From an uncultured delta proteobacterium (GTDB lineage: Bacteria > Desulfobacterota > Syntrophia > Syntrophales > Smithellaceae), in the NCBI GenBank assembly GCA_903907985.1, contig CAIVQG010000006.1, forward strand, positions 1-56,126: a stretch of DNA of 56,126 nucleotides. The letters are read 5' to 3'. Made by a program: the position numbers and the translations under genes. Shown piece after piece: positions 25,826-31,929 of the stretch. The notes below the pieces were generated by a model. That model saw only the letters and a list, made by a program, of their open reading frames with translations, searched no databases and was not told the origin of the DNA. How positions within the stretch are numbered: the stretch's first letter is position 1; each line of letters opens with the position of its first letter.

Positions 25826-27463
25826 ATGAACTACAAAACTGAGACGCACCCTGAAGAAAAAACCAGTCCGAAAAATATTTCCCACAAGCATGGCGTTAAA
25901 GCAAAGTCATATTCATCCGCCACCGTTAATACCATTGCCTTCAACAGGGAATATCCTGTCCCGGAAAACCTTTTGAAAAATCTGCGTTATGAATATTTGC
26001 GACGCGAATTATGGGTTCCTCTGGAATTAAGGGGAGAAAAGATAGTAGTAATCGTTGACAATCCCCAAAACATCATCAAACGGGATATGATCGAAAATAT
26101 CCTGAAAACAAAATCGGTCGAATATGTTTGCGCTACCAACCAGGATATATTGAAATTTATTGAATATTTTTATGACGTCGGCGAACCGGAAGATGAGCGT
26201 ATCTCTTCTGCCGGCATCAATGGTGAAACTAAAAAAGAGGGGCTTAATGGTTTTTCAGAAGCGGATGTTAGTATTGTTAAACTTGTCAACGATGCAATTA
26301 ATGAGGCTTACGATAAGCGTGCCTCCGATATTCATATTGAGCCTGATACGAAAGATAAGCTTGTCAATATCCGCTTTCGCATCGACGGCGAATGTATTCA
26401 TTACAAAACATTTCCTTATGAATACAAGGCGGCAATTGTTTCGCGCATCAAAATCATGGCTGACCTTGACATCACCGAAAAACGTCTGCCGCAGGATGGA
26501 AAGCTCAAATACAAGGTACCCGGCGCTGATGAGATCGAACTCCGGGTAGCCACCTTGCCGACTCACGGTTATGTGGAAGATGTAGTATTGCGCCTTCTCA
26601 CCAGAGGGGAAATAATGACCCTCGATGAACTCCGCATGCCTGATAATTCATACAAACTTTTCAAAGCCCAGCTTACTAAACCATATGGTCTTATTCTTCT
26701 TGTCGGTCCTACCGGCTCCGGAAAGACGACTACCGCCCATGCTGCGCTTCAGGTAACAAACAAGCCCAATGTAAAAATCTGGACAGCAGAAGATCCGGTA
26801 GAAATTACTCAGCAGGGAATACGGCAGTTGCAGATACATCATAAAATTGGTCTGGATTTCGCGGCGGCAATGAGATCCCTTCTGCGCGCCGATCCCGACG
26901 TAATAATGGTCGGGGAAATGCGGGATTACGAAACGGCGAAAATGGGCGTTGAAGCATCGACAACCGGCCATCTGGTGATGAGCACGCTTCACACCAATAA
27001 TGCCCCGGAAACAATAGTGCGCCTGCTTGATATGGGCATCGATCCCTTCGCTTTCGCCGATTCCCTGCTCTGTGTACTTGCCCAAAGGCTTGTGCGCTGC
27101 CTGTGCAGCAAATGCAAAGAAGCCTACCATCCTTCACCTGTGGAATATGCTGAATTTGCCCATCACTACGGCGAAAAAGAATTTGCCGCGCTGAATATCG
27201 CCTATAAGGACGACTTTAAACTTTACCGGGCAAAAGGATGTGATGAATGCAATAACATGGGCTACCGCGGCAGAATGGGAATCTTTGAATTGCTGATTGC
27301 CTCCGACAATATCAAGCATATGATTACCAACCGCAAATCTATCGCCGCTCTACGTAAAACGGCAATTAATGAAGGTATGGAGACACTACTTCAATGCGGT
27401 GTAGTTAAGGTCATCGCCGGGGAAACAGACTTGATGGAAGTGCTGAGTGTTTGCATCAGATAA
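25826..27463 (+). CDS. GspE/PilB-family secretion ATPase
   Basis: A 545-aa type II secretion / type IV pilus assembly ATPase. An N-terminal MshEN-like domain (about 30-130) is followed by the ATPase core: Walker A GPTGSGKTTT, Asp box DIHIEP, Walker B RADPDVIMVGEMRD, His box TLHTNNAPET, and the tetracysteine zinc site (CSKC and CDEC) typical of GspE/PilB. Start chosen at ATG 25826 because a promoter overlaps the upstream GTG; no strong ribosome-binding site is visible. No pilin, GspF or secretin genes lie nearby, so it is an orphan, perhaps working with machinery encoded elsewhere. Confidence 0.88.
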   Translation: MNYKTETHPEEKTSPKNISHKHGVKAKSYSSATVNTIAFNREYPVPENLLKNLRYEYLRRELWVPLELRGEKIVVIVDNPQNIIKRDMIENILKTKSVEYVCATNQDILKFIEYFYDVGEPEDERISSAGINGETKKEGLNGFSEADVSIVKLVNDAINEAYDKRASDIHIEPDTKDKLVNIRFRIDGECIHYKTFPYEYKAAIVSRIKIMADLDITEKRLPQDGKLKYKVPGADEIELRVATLPTHGYVEDVVLRLLTRGEIMTLDELRMPDNSYKLFKAQLTKPYGLILLVGPTGSGKTTTAHAALQVTNKPNVKIWTAEDPVEITQQGIRQLQIHHKIGLDFAAAMRSLLRADPDVIMVGEMRDYETAKMGVEASTTGHLVMSTLHTNNAPETIVRLLDMGIDPFAFADSLLCVLAQRLVRCLCSKCKEAYHPSPVEYAEFAHHYGEKEFAALNIAYKDDFKLYRAKGCDECNNMGYRGRMGIFELLIASDNIKHMITNRKSIAALRKTAINEGMETLLQCGVVKVIAGETDLMEVLSVCIR

Positions 27464-27488
27464 GACTATGACATTTTCATCATGTCTT

Positions 27489-27552
27489 GCATAACATGCT
27501 CATCAGCAGGTGACTGCTTTATTGGCGATGAACCGGATGGGTATTGTTATAA
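27489..27552 (-). other. attC-like recombination site after the SDR cassette
   Basis: Read on the minus strand, it begins TTATAAC and ends GTTATGC, an imperfect RYYYAAC/GTTRRRY pair. Inside, GATGA/TCATC and AGCAG/CTGCT nest as a hairpin, the extruded cruciform expected of attC. It starts 3 bases after the SDR stop codon and is 26 bases from the GspE-like gene, marking the distal end of the cassette array. Confidence 0.6.
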
Positions 27553-27555
27553 GAA

Positions 27556-28275
27556 TCATAGTCTTTCATAGACGAATCCGGGCAATAACTTTATTAGCCA
27601 TGCTACCAACCTCCAGCGTCGCGTAATGTAGGCACTGGACTTTCTTCGTTTGATGGCATTGAAAATTTTTTTTGCCGCTTTGTCCGCATCAGCGGCCCAG
27701 AAGATGCCATCTCCTTGGGCCATTGCAGTTTTGACAAATCCTGGTTTTATGTCCGTGATTGTAATTGGTAATCCCAATTTTACAACCTTCTGTCTGAGAC
27801 CTTCCAGATAATTGGATTCGAAAGCCTTCGAGGCGTTATAGGCGGGAGACTCCCTGCCACCACGTAATGCTGCAATCGACGAAATTCCGACAAGATGCCC
27901 GGAACCATTTTTTATAAAATGCTTGACGGCAACATTCGCTATAGCTGCAAATCCCGTAACATTTGTTATAATTGTTTCATTTTCGAGCGTCCAATCCAGT
28001 TCCTCATTTAAGTGCCCAGTTCCGGCACAAATCACCAACAGATCCACTCCATCCATCTTTTTTATAAAGTTTGTGAGTATCTCCTTCGCCGAATCGGTCT
28101 CTGACACGTCTATCTTTTCAGCAAGCACATCATTGCTCATTTCATTGCGAAGCTCCAGGAGCAAATCGATGCGCCTCGCCATGATACCAACAGCATATTG
28201 GTTCCTGAACAGTATTTTGCTCAGTTCACGCCCTATTCCAGAACTGGCACCGATCACAATAGCTTTTTTCATCAT
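27556..28275 (-). CDS. Short-chain dehydrogenase/reductase, terminal integron-like cassette
   Basis: About 239 aa if started at ATG 28275 (238 aa at ATG 28272); upstream in-frame codons run through an attC-like site and are rejected. The NAD(P)-binding motif is IGASSGIGRELS, the NNAG-equivalent is CAGTGHL, the catalytic Ser lies in GISSIAALRG and the YNASK motif gives Tyr and Lys. The C-terminus has a hydrophobic segment. The substrate is unknown. It sits at the far end of the cassette array and is flanked by attC-like sites on both sides. Confidence 0.85.
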   Translation of the reverse strand: MMKKAIVIGASSGIGRELSKILFRNQYAVGIMARRIDLLLELRNEMSNDVLAEKIDVSETDSAKEILTNFIKKMDGVDLLVICAGTGHLNEELDWTLENETIITNVTGFAAIANVAVKHFIKNGSGHLVGISSIAALRGGRESPAYNASKAFESNYLEGLRQKVVKLGLPITITDIKPGFVKTAMAQGDGIFWAADADKAAKKIFNAIKRRKSSAYITRRWRLVAWLIKLLPGFVYERL

Positions 28276-28285
28276 CCCTCTTAGA

Positions 28286-28336
28286 GCATAGAAATCAGCC
28301 GGAGCGTTAGCGAACGGCCAAATTAACTGGTTATGA
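28286..28336 (-). other. attC-like site, degenerate, after the 161-aa gene
   Basis: On the minus strand it runs from TCATAAC to TCTATGC and contains GCTCCGGCTGATTT, shared with the sites at 28854 and 31135. The right core has lost the GTT, so the site may no longer recombine. Confidence 0.5.
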
Positions 28337-28346
28337 GTTTCAATAC

Positions 28347-28832
28347 CTATATTACCTTTATCCTGTTTACAAGTGTTTGCCATTCTTTCAGCTTCTCAGG
28401 ATAATTTGTCGGCAAATAGTTGGAAATCAAATGCTCACAAAATTGTTTGGAACGTTCTAAAATCGGCAACATGACTTGATCATGAGGCCATGGTGTATCC
28501 TTGGACAAGCGCAAAGATCTAGAGTAGGTCAGATGGGCCAAGTCTTTGTTAAGCCTATCCTGGTATACACGGGGAATACTTACCCGTTGTGGGGCAAAAC
28601 CGTAATCCAAAGAGAGGACATCATCCATTTCCTTTTCGTTTATTACGCTTCTAAACGACTTCTGAAAAAAATCCAGCAATGCCCTGACATGAATAAGTCT
28701 CGACTCAAGTAATGCATTGTTCAACGCGATGTTATTGGTCCCTGCCTGAGTCTCAGTTACTTGGGCAATTTCATAATAGATATGCTCCAAAGCACCTTTC
28801 AACTGTTCAGCGGAAGGTTTGAAATTGGTCAT
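28347..28832 (-). CDS. Unknown 161-aa cassette protein
   Basis: A soluble, mainly helical 161-aa protein. I recognise no family. Notable features are a helical N-half with many Leu/Ala (residues about 8-75), a central RVSIPRVYQDRLNKDLAHLTYSR stretch shown here only by its ends RVSIP and LTYSR, and a PWPHDQV motif (about 114-120). No signal peptide or membrane segment. AGGAGGAAGT precedes the ATG. It begins about 22 bases after one attC-like site and ends 10 bases before another, so it is one complete gene cassette. Confidence 0.75.
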   Translation of the reverse strand: MTNFKPSAEQLKGALEHIYYEIAQVTETQAGTNNIALNNALLESRLIHVRALLDFFQKSFRSVINEKEMDDVLSLDYGFAPQRVSIPRVYQDRLNKDLAHLTYSRSLRLSKDTPWPHDQVMLPILERSKQFCEHLISNYLPTNYPEKLKEWQTLVNRIKVI

Positions 28833-28853
28833 ACTTCCTCCTTGGACTTAAAT

Positions 28854-28909
28854 ACATGGCGAAAAAATCAGCCGGAGCGTAATGATCGGCTGTATTGATC
28901 TTGATAGCT
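28854..28909 (-). other. attC-like site after the EthD-like gene
   Basis: Minus strand: AGCTATC at the left, then AATACAGCCGATC, TACGCTCCGGCTGATTTTTTCG and GCCATGT at the right. The interior is almost identical to the site at 31135-31189, but the right core GTT has become GCC. AGCCG/CGGCT form the central stem. Confidence 0.6.
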
Positions 28910-28911
28910 CC

Positions 28912-29214
28912 TTATATTTCAGTAACCTCACTTATCTGGATTATTATCTCTATGTCTGTGAATTTGAGTTTATCTTCGTTCAACTCTTGAGCGGCAGAAC
29001 CATAACTAGCCGAAAGTTGCTCTCTGGATTCGAATAGTAAATGGCTGACAGCAATATAGGACGAAGGACGACCTTGGCTGGGAATTCCGAGATCTATCTC
29101 TATCTTCACCGGATTTAATCTTCTTTTTACCAAAGGTATGTGGTGGTTTTTATAATATTCAAGATCGAATTTCTTTCCTGCGGTTCTTGGATATAAAACT
29201 AATACGCGGATCAT
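28912..29214 (-). CDS. EthD-like ferredoxin-fold protein
   Basis: A 100-aa protein of the EthD / dimeric alpha-beta barrel type. It opens with VLVLYPRTAGKKFDLEYYKNHHIPLV, here recognised by Y-x-x-x-H-x-P-L, the usual first strand and helix of the family, and later has YIAVSHLLFES. EthD-like proteins often act in degradation of small organics, but the role is generally unknown. GGAGAT lies just before the ATG. It is a complete cassette between attC-like sites. Confidence 0.75.
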   Translation of the reverse strand: MIRVLVLYPRTAGKKFDLEYYKNHHIPLVKRRLNPVKIEIDLGIPSQGRPSSYIAVSHLLFESREQLSASYGSAAQELNEDKLKFTDIEIIIQISEVTEI

Positions 29215-29237
29215 TTTTTATCTCCATGATTTCTTAG

Positions 29238-29292
29238 TGCTAACGTTTGAATTCTACCGGGCCTGCGCTCTTTATGCGCTGGTCCGTTGAAT
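29238..29292 (-). other. attC-like site after the SnoaL-like gene
   Basis: Minus strand: ATTCAAC (a perfect RYYYAAC) to GTTAGCA, 55 bp. The central hairpin is CC-A-GCGC/GCGC-A-GG. Same length as two other sites in the array but a different interior sequence, as is normal for attC sites. Confidence 0.65.
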
Positions 29293-29321
29293 TGGCTGGT
29301 GGGGCTTTGACACATTAGCAT

Positions 29322-29672
29322 TTAGCCCATAAGTTTACGAAGTTCGGTTGCATCAAAAACAAGCCGAATAGATGTGATCTTGCCATCTGTAACCGTAAAG
29401 AACTCGGCTGTTCTGAGCACACCTGCAGGACTCATGGTATCGCAATCATATAGCAAGGCCGCACCACTTTCAGAAAAAAAGCTTTGAATTAAATTGACTC
29501 GGCCAAGCATTTTTTGGAATACAGTAAGCGCAATGATAAAGCCATCAGCCTTACGGAAGGTATCAATGCTCCCTTGAAAATCTAAATCATCGGTCAAGTA
29601 AAGACGTGCTGCTTGCATATTACCGCTTGTCCAAGCATTATGATATTTTGTGACAATATGCTCTGTATCCAT
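29322..29672 (-). CDS. SnoaL-like / nuclear transport factor 2 fold protein
   Basis: A 116-aa cone-shaped alpha+beta barrel protein. It begins HIVTKYHNAWTSGNMQAARLYLTDDLDFQG, recognisable by YHNAW and YLTDDLDF, the standard opening of SnoaL_2/NTF2-like domains, and ends with a strand pair FFTVTDGKITSIRLVFD. Members range from isomerases and hydrolases to ligand-binding proteins, so no reaction is assigned. AAGGAGGGAT precedes the ATG. It is one gene cassette. Confidence 0.75.
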   Translation of the reverse strand: MDTEHIVTKYHNAWTSGNMQAARLYLTDDLDFQGSIDTFRKADGFIIALTVFQKMLGRVNLIQSFFSESGAALLYDCDTMSPAGVLRTAEFFTVTDGKITSIRLVFDATELRKLMG

Positions 29673-29711
29673 AATCCCTCCTTTGATAATCTGTTTTTAA
29701 AATGCTTTGAT

Positions 29712-29766
29712 GCATAGTAATATTTGCCGAACGGCGGAGCTGATCGGTTTGAACGCGACGTTATCC
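29712..29766 (-). other. attC-like site after brnA
   Basis: Minus strand: GGATAAC to ACTATGC, 55 bp. The brnA stop codon TAA lies inside the left core, exactly as in the HNH cassette. CCGA/TCGG pair in the centre. The right core is mutated from the expected GTTATGC. Confidence 0.55.
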
Positions 29767-30033
29767 GGTCTTTATTTTTATATCACCTTCTATGTAACGG
29801 TGAATGATGCCGGAAATAAGCGTTTGGTATGGCAAACCCATCTCCATAGCTTTTTTTTGAATGCCAAGAAAGTCATGTTCATACAGACGAATCGTTATAC
29901 GCTTGTCTTTTTTAAGTGTGCTATTTGCCGCTGCCTTAATCGATTCTATTTCTTTTTTTGATGGCGTAGCAAGTTTCATCTTGCCCTTTTCTAACGCATC
30001 AAGAATATCTCTTTCTTCTTTATCGTATTTCAT
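29761..30033 (-). CDS. brnA: BrnA-type antitoxin with CopG/ribbon-helix-helix domain
   Basis: A 90-aa protein with an N-terminal toxin-binding part (ERDILDALEKG) and a C-terminal ribbon-helix-helix segment: ITIRLYEHDFLGIQKKAMEMGLPYQTLISGIIHRY, recognised by R-L-Y-x-x-D and GLPYQTLI. Its start overlaps the end of brnT by 14 bases, the usual brnT-brnA order. It should neutralise BrnT and repress the operon through the TGTACAT palindrome upstream of brnT. Family assignment from motif and order; symbol by family. Confidence 0.8.
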   Translation of the reverse strand: MKYDKEERDILDALEKGKMKLATPSKKEIESIKAAANSTLKKDKRITIRLYEHDFLGIQKKAMEMGLPYQTLISGIIHRYIEGDIKIKTG

Positions 30034-30313
30034 TTTGATTCTCCTGTTCTTCCTTATACAACTTAGTTGCTCTCCTGCTGGGTATTATTGTTTTCAAATA
30101 AATGTAATCTTTTTCAACTATATACGGAACGACATAAATATAACTTTCGACAACAACAAAATACAGCTTTTGTCCGGGATAGTTTGACTGGTCGGGATGA
30201 TCAGTTACTTTCCAGACATCGCCCCGAGAAAGATGAATGATTATTTGCTCGAAAGATATATGCCTTTCTTTTTTTAAGCATTCATTTTTTGTAGGATCCC
30301 ACTCGTATTTCAT
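30020..30313 (-). CDS. brnT: BrnT-type ribonuclease toxin
   Basis: A 97-aa protein of the BrnT family of RelE-like ribonuclease toxins. It opens EWDPTKNECLKKERHISFEQ, recognisable as the family's W-D-x-x-K-x-x-x-N-x-x-K-H-x-x-x-F signature (here with KKERHISFE), and has YFVVVESYIYVVPYIVEKDYIYLKTIIPSRRAT, where I-P-S-R-R-A-T gives the basic catalytic end. Overlaps brnA. The pair has its own promoter, unlike most cassette genes here. Such cassette-borne toxin-antitoxin pairs stabilise large integron arrays. Confidence 0.8.
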   Translation of the reverse strand: MKYEWDPTKNECLKKERHISFEQIIIHLSRGDVWKVTDHPDQSNYPGQKLYFVVVESYIYVVPYIVEKDYIYLKTIIPSRRATKLYKEEQENQNEIR

Positions 30314-30319
30314 GGTTCA

Positions 30320-30348
30320 ATTGTACATCATTTGTATGTACACATCAA
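30320..30348 (-). promoter_or_regulatory. brnTA promoter with embedded operator palindrome
   Basis: On the minus strand TTGATG (30343-30348) and TACAAT (30320-30325) are 17 bp apart, about 7 bases upstream of the brnT start. The spacer holds a perfect inverted repeat TGTACAT / ATGTACA (30322-30342, 7-base centre) overlapping the -10, a natural site for autorepression by BrnA. The very short leader suggests transcription starts at or next to the ATG. Confidence 0.6.
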
Positions 30349-30367
30349 GGCATATTATCATTTTCAC

Positions 30368-30654
30368 GGATAACAATAAAGTAAGCGGCGCAAATCCCGG
30401 TAGGGTTTGCGTCCACAAACGACCAATTGAGGATTGGGGGAAACTCCTTGGCGACAATGTGGTGGCTTCGGCGATTCTTGACCGGCTCTTGCACCGCGTT
30501 CATCTGCTGATATTTGAAGGAAAGAGCTACCGGCTAAAGGCTTCTAAAAGACTTGCATTAGAAAAGAAAAAAACTAAATTAACCCTCGTTCTGCCGACCC
30601 TGAGGTGGGGGATTTTCAAGTGGCCATCCGGGGTAGCTTAGCTCCGGGTTATGT
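30368..30654 (+). mobile_element. IS21-family istB remnant inside a split attC-like site
   Basis: From about 30411 the plus strand encodes the C-terminal 40-50 residues of an IstB ATPase: RPIEDWGKLLGDN, ASAILDRLLHRVHLL and GKSYRLK match the family's end. The N-terminal ATPase part is absent. The flanks GGATAAC (30368-30374) and GTTATGT (30648-30654) look like the two cores of the trmO-cassette attC, pushed apart by the insertion. The stretch 30552-30640 (GTGGGGGATTTTCAAGTGGCC) resembles the usual sequence beyond istB. Confidence 0.65.
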
Positions 30655-30662
30655 AACAATAT

Positions 30663-31127
30663 TTAAAAATACTTTTCCATTAATTTGTTTACCCACTCAG
30701 GTACTTTGGGCAAATCAATTTTATCATAGTGAGGGTAATAAGGTTTTATATCAAGAACAGGGGTCTTGTTTATTGCATCTAGCCCCTGTACTTCAAGACA
30801 ACCATCTTCTACATTTAATATTTTTACAGCAGTAACGCCAATGGGATTAGGCCGATCCTTTGCCCTTTGGGAAAATATTCCTACCTTAGGCATACTTTCC
30901 AGTCCGCGTGGCCGCCGCTGAAGATGTTTTTCTTTTTCGTATTTTGCTTGATGGAGATAGGTAATAATAATTGCATGTGAAAAATTTTCAAGACCGGATA
31001 GCGCACCTATATATTCGGGTTGCAATAAAATACGTGAAGTTATTTGGCCCCAATTTTCGTCAGTTTGTTCAGTCACTGACGATGATACTAATCCTATAGG
31101 TTTTAATTTTATGTCTTTCATATTCAT
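30663..31127 (-). CDS. TrmO/TsaA-family tRNA t6A37 methyltransferase-like protein
   Basis: A 154-aa protein of the TrmO (UPF0066, TsaA) family, which N6-methylates t6A37 in tRNA. Family motifs are LKPIGLVSSSV, FSQRAKDRPNPIGVTAV (RxxxRPNPIGL type) and LDIKPYYPHYD. It lacks the C-terminal extension of E. coli TrmO. It starts about 8-14 bases after an attC right core with no clear ribosome-binding site, as cassette genes often do. Homologues in other contexts have uncertain function, so the reaction is by family only. Confidence 0.85.
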   Translation of the reverse strand: MNMKDIKLKPIGLVSSSVTEQTDENWGQITSRILLQPEYIGALSGLENFSHAIIITYLHQAKYEKEKHLQRRPRGLESMPKVGIFSQRAKDRPNPIGVTAVKILNVEDGCLEVQGLDAINKTPVLDIKPYYPHYDKIDLPKVPEWVNKLMEKYF

Positions 31128-31134
31128 TTATATC

Positions 31135-31189
31135 ACATAACGAAAAAATCAGCCGGAGCGTAGCGATCGGCTGTATTGCCTGGTTAAGC
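31135..31189 (-). other. attC-like site after the HNH gene
   Basis: Minus strand: GCTTAAC (a perfect RYYYAAC containing the HNH stop codon) through AATACAGCCGATCGC, TACGCTCCGGCTGATTTTTTC, to GTTATGT. 55 bp; AGCCG/CGGCT form the stem. Its interior matches the site at 28854-28909 over about 37 bases with two differences. Confidence 0.7.
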
Positions 31190-31621
31190 AAACCATTTTT
31201 CAAGAACAGCTTTTCCTTTATCAGTGATGGCAAATCTAGCTGTTGCATCTTCTTGATCACCATATCCCATCTGGTTTTCTTCTTTTGTCATGTAACCCAA
31301 ATCCACCAAGTGATAAAGTAGGAACGGCATAGCGATAACACCAAAACCATTCCTTTTTGCAATCTTCAACGCGTTTAATCCATAAGTAGTCATGGTTTTA
31401 TGAATAAGGTGCCTTTTCCTATCGTTTATAATATCTTTGGGCAAATTCTTGTCATTAGTCACTTTGTGATGACAATTGTGGCACAGGACGATTAAATTAT
31501 CATAATCATTGTTGGCACGATTGCTATCAATATGATGTTCCGAAAGGATGCCAATGCCTTTTGCGCCACATATGGCGCACGAGTCGTCTGTCTCAAAATA
31601 AATAAGATCGGATGTTTTCAT
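31184..31621 (-). CDS. HNH-endonuclease-domain protein, first cassette
   Basis: A 145-aa protein. An N-terminal zinc-HNH motif: CAICGAKG, then HHIDSNRANNDYDNLIVLCHNCHHK, seen as E-H-H-I-D (catalytic His), N-L-x-x-L-C-H-N-C-H. The C-half (about 80-145) has winged-helix-like helices (YHLVDLGYMTKEEN, FAITDKGKAVLEKW). HNH proteins include nucleases of defence and mobile elements; the C-terminal DNA-binding-like half suggests DNA recognition. It is the cassette closest to the attI-like end. Confidence 0.8.
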   Translation of the reverse strand: MKTSDLIYFETDDSCAICGAKGIGILSEHHIDSNRANNDYDNLIVLCHNCHHKVTNDKNLPKDIINDRKRHLIHKTMTTYGLNALKIAKRNGFGVIAMPFLLYHLVDLGYMTKEENQMGYGDQEDATARFAITDKGKAVLEKWFA

Positions 31622-31631
31622 TTCATCTCAT

Positions 31632-31638
31632 GCTTAAC
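31632..31638 (-). other. Right core of the attI (or preceding attC) site
   Basis: The minus strand reads GTTAAGC, a perfect GTTRRRY, 11 bases upstream of the HNH start. It marks the leading boundary of the first cassette. The next 160 bases upstream (31639-31799) hold no gene and would be the attI/promoter zone. Confidence 0.55.
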
Positions 31639-31799
31639 GAATTAATATGCCTTGGTTGGCTTTTTCCAAAATTTTGCTTGCAATCCTAAACTATCTGGGG
31701 CAAAAAGAAAAGCAATAAATCCTTTAAAAACAACATTGTTGAAAAAACAGCATTTGGCATTTCACGATAATAAGGACCAAAAGCCAAATTGGGTTTTTT

Positions 31800-31925
31800 A
31801 TGGGAAATTTGTCCACTGTAAAGAAATCAGACGTTCTTCCGGAGTTTCAAGCATTTCTTCTAGACATGAATTTGGTGCCGGGAAATATTTCAACTATGCC
31901 CGTAAAAAGCAATTATCTTCAGATG
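31800..31925 (+). pseudogene. Possible remnant of an integron integrase N-terminus (intI fragment)
   Basis: The plus strand, divergent from the cassettes, encodes VLPEFQAFLLDMNLVP and then, after a one-base frame change near 31880, GKYFNYARKKQL. Joined, this resembles the LPxFQxFLxxxxLVPxKxxxYYxxWxxxFL opening of integron-type tyrosine recombinases. Only about 40 of some 320 residues survive; the catalytic RHRY part is gone, the sequence running into the 3' end of the radical SAM gene. Similarity is short, so this rests largely on position and orientation. Confidence 0.45.
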
Positions 31926-31929
31926 ACCA

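Noticed and set aside
28276-28383. Longer SDR reading frame starting upstream of ATG 28275
   Set aside because: The extra residues overlap the previous gene and the attC-like site, have no dehydrogenase likeness, and the good ribosome-binding site is just before 28275.
30237-30641. 134-aa plus-strand protein over the brnT promoter and IS21 remnant
   Set aside because: Only its C-terminal part has family likeness (IstB); the N-terminal part is antisense to brnT. It is a remnant fused to noise.
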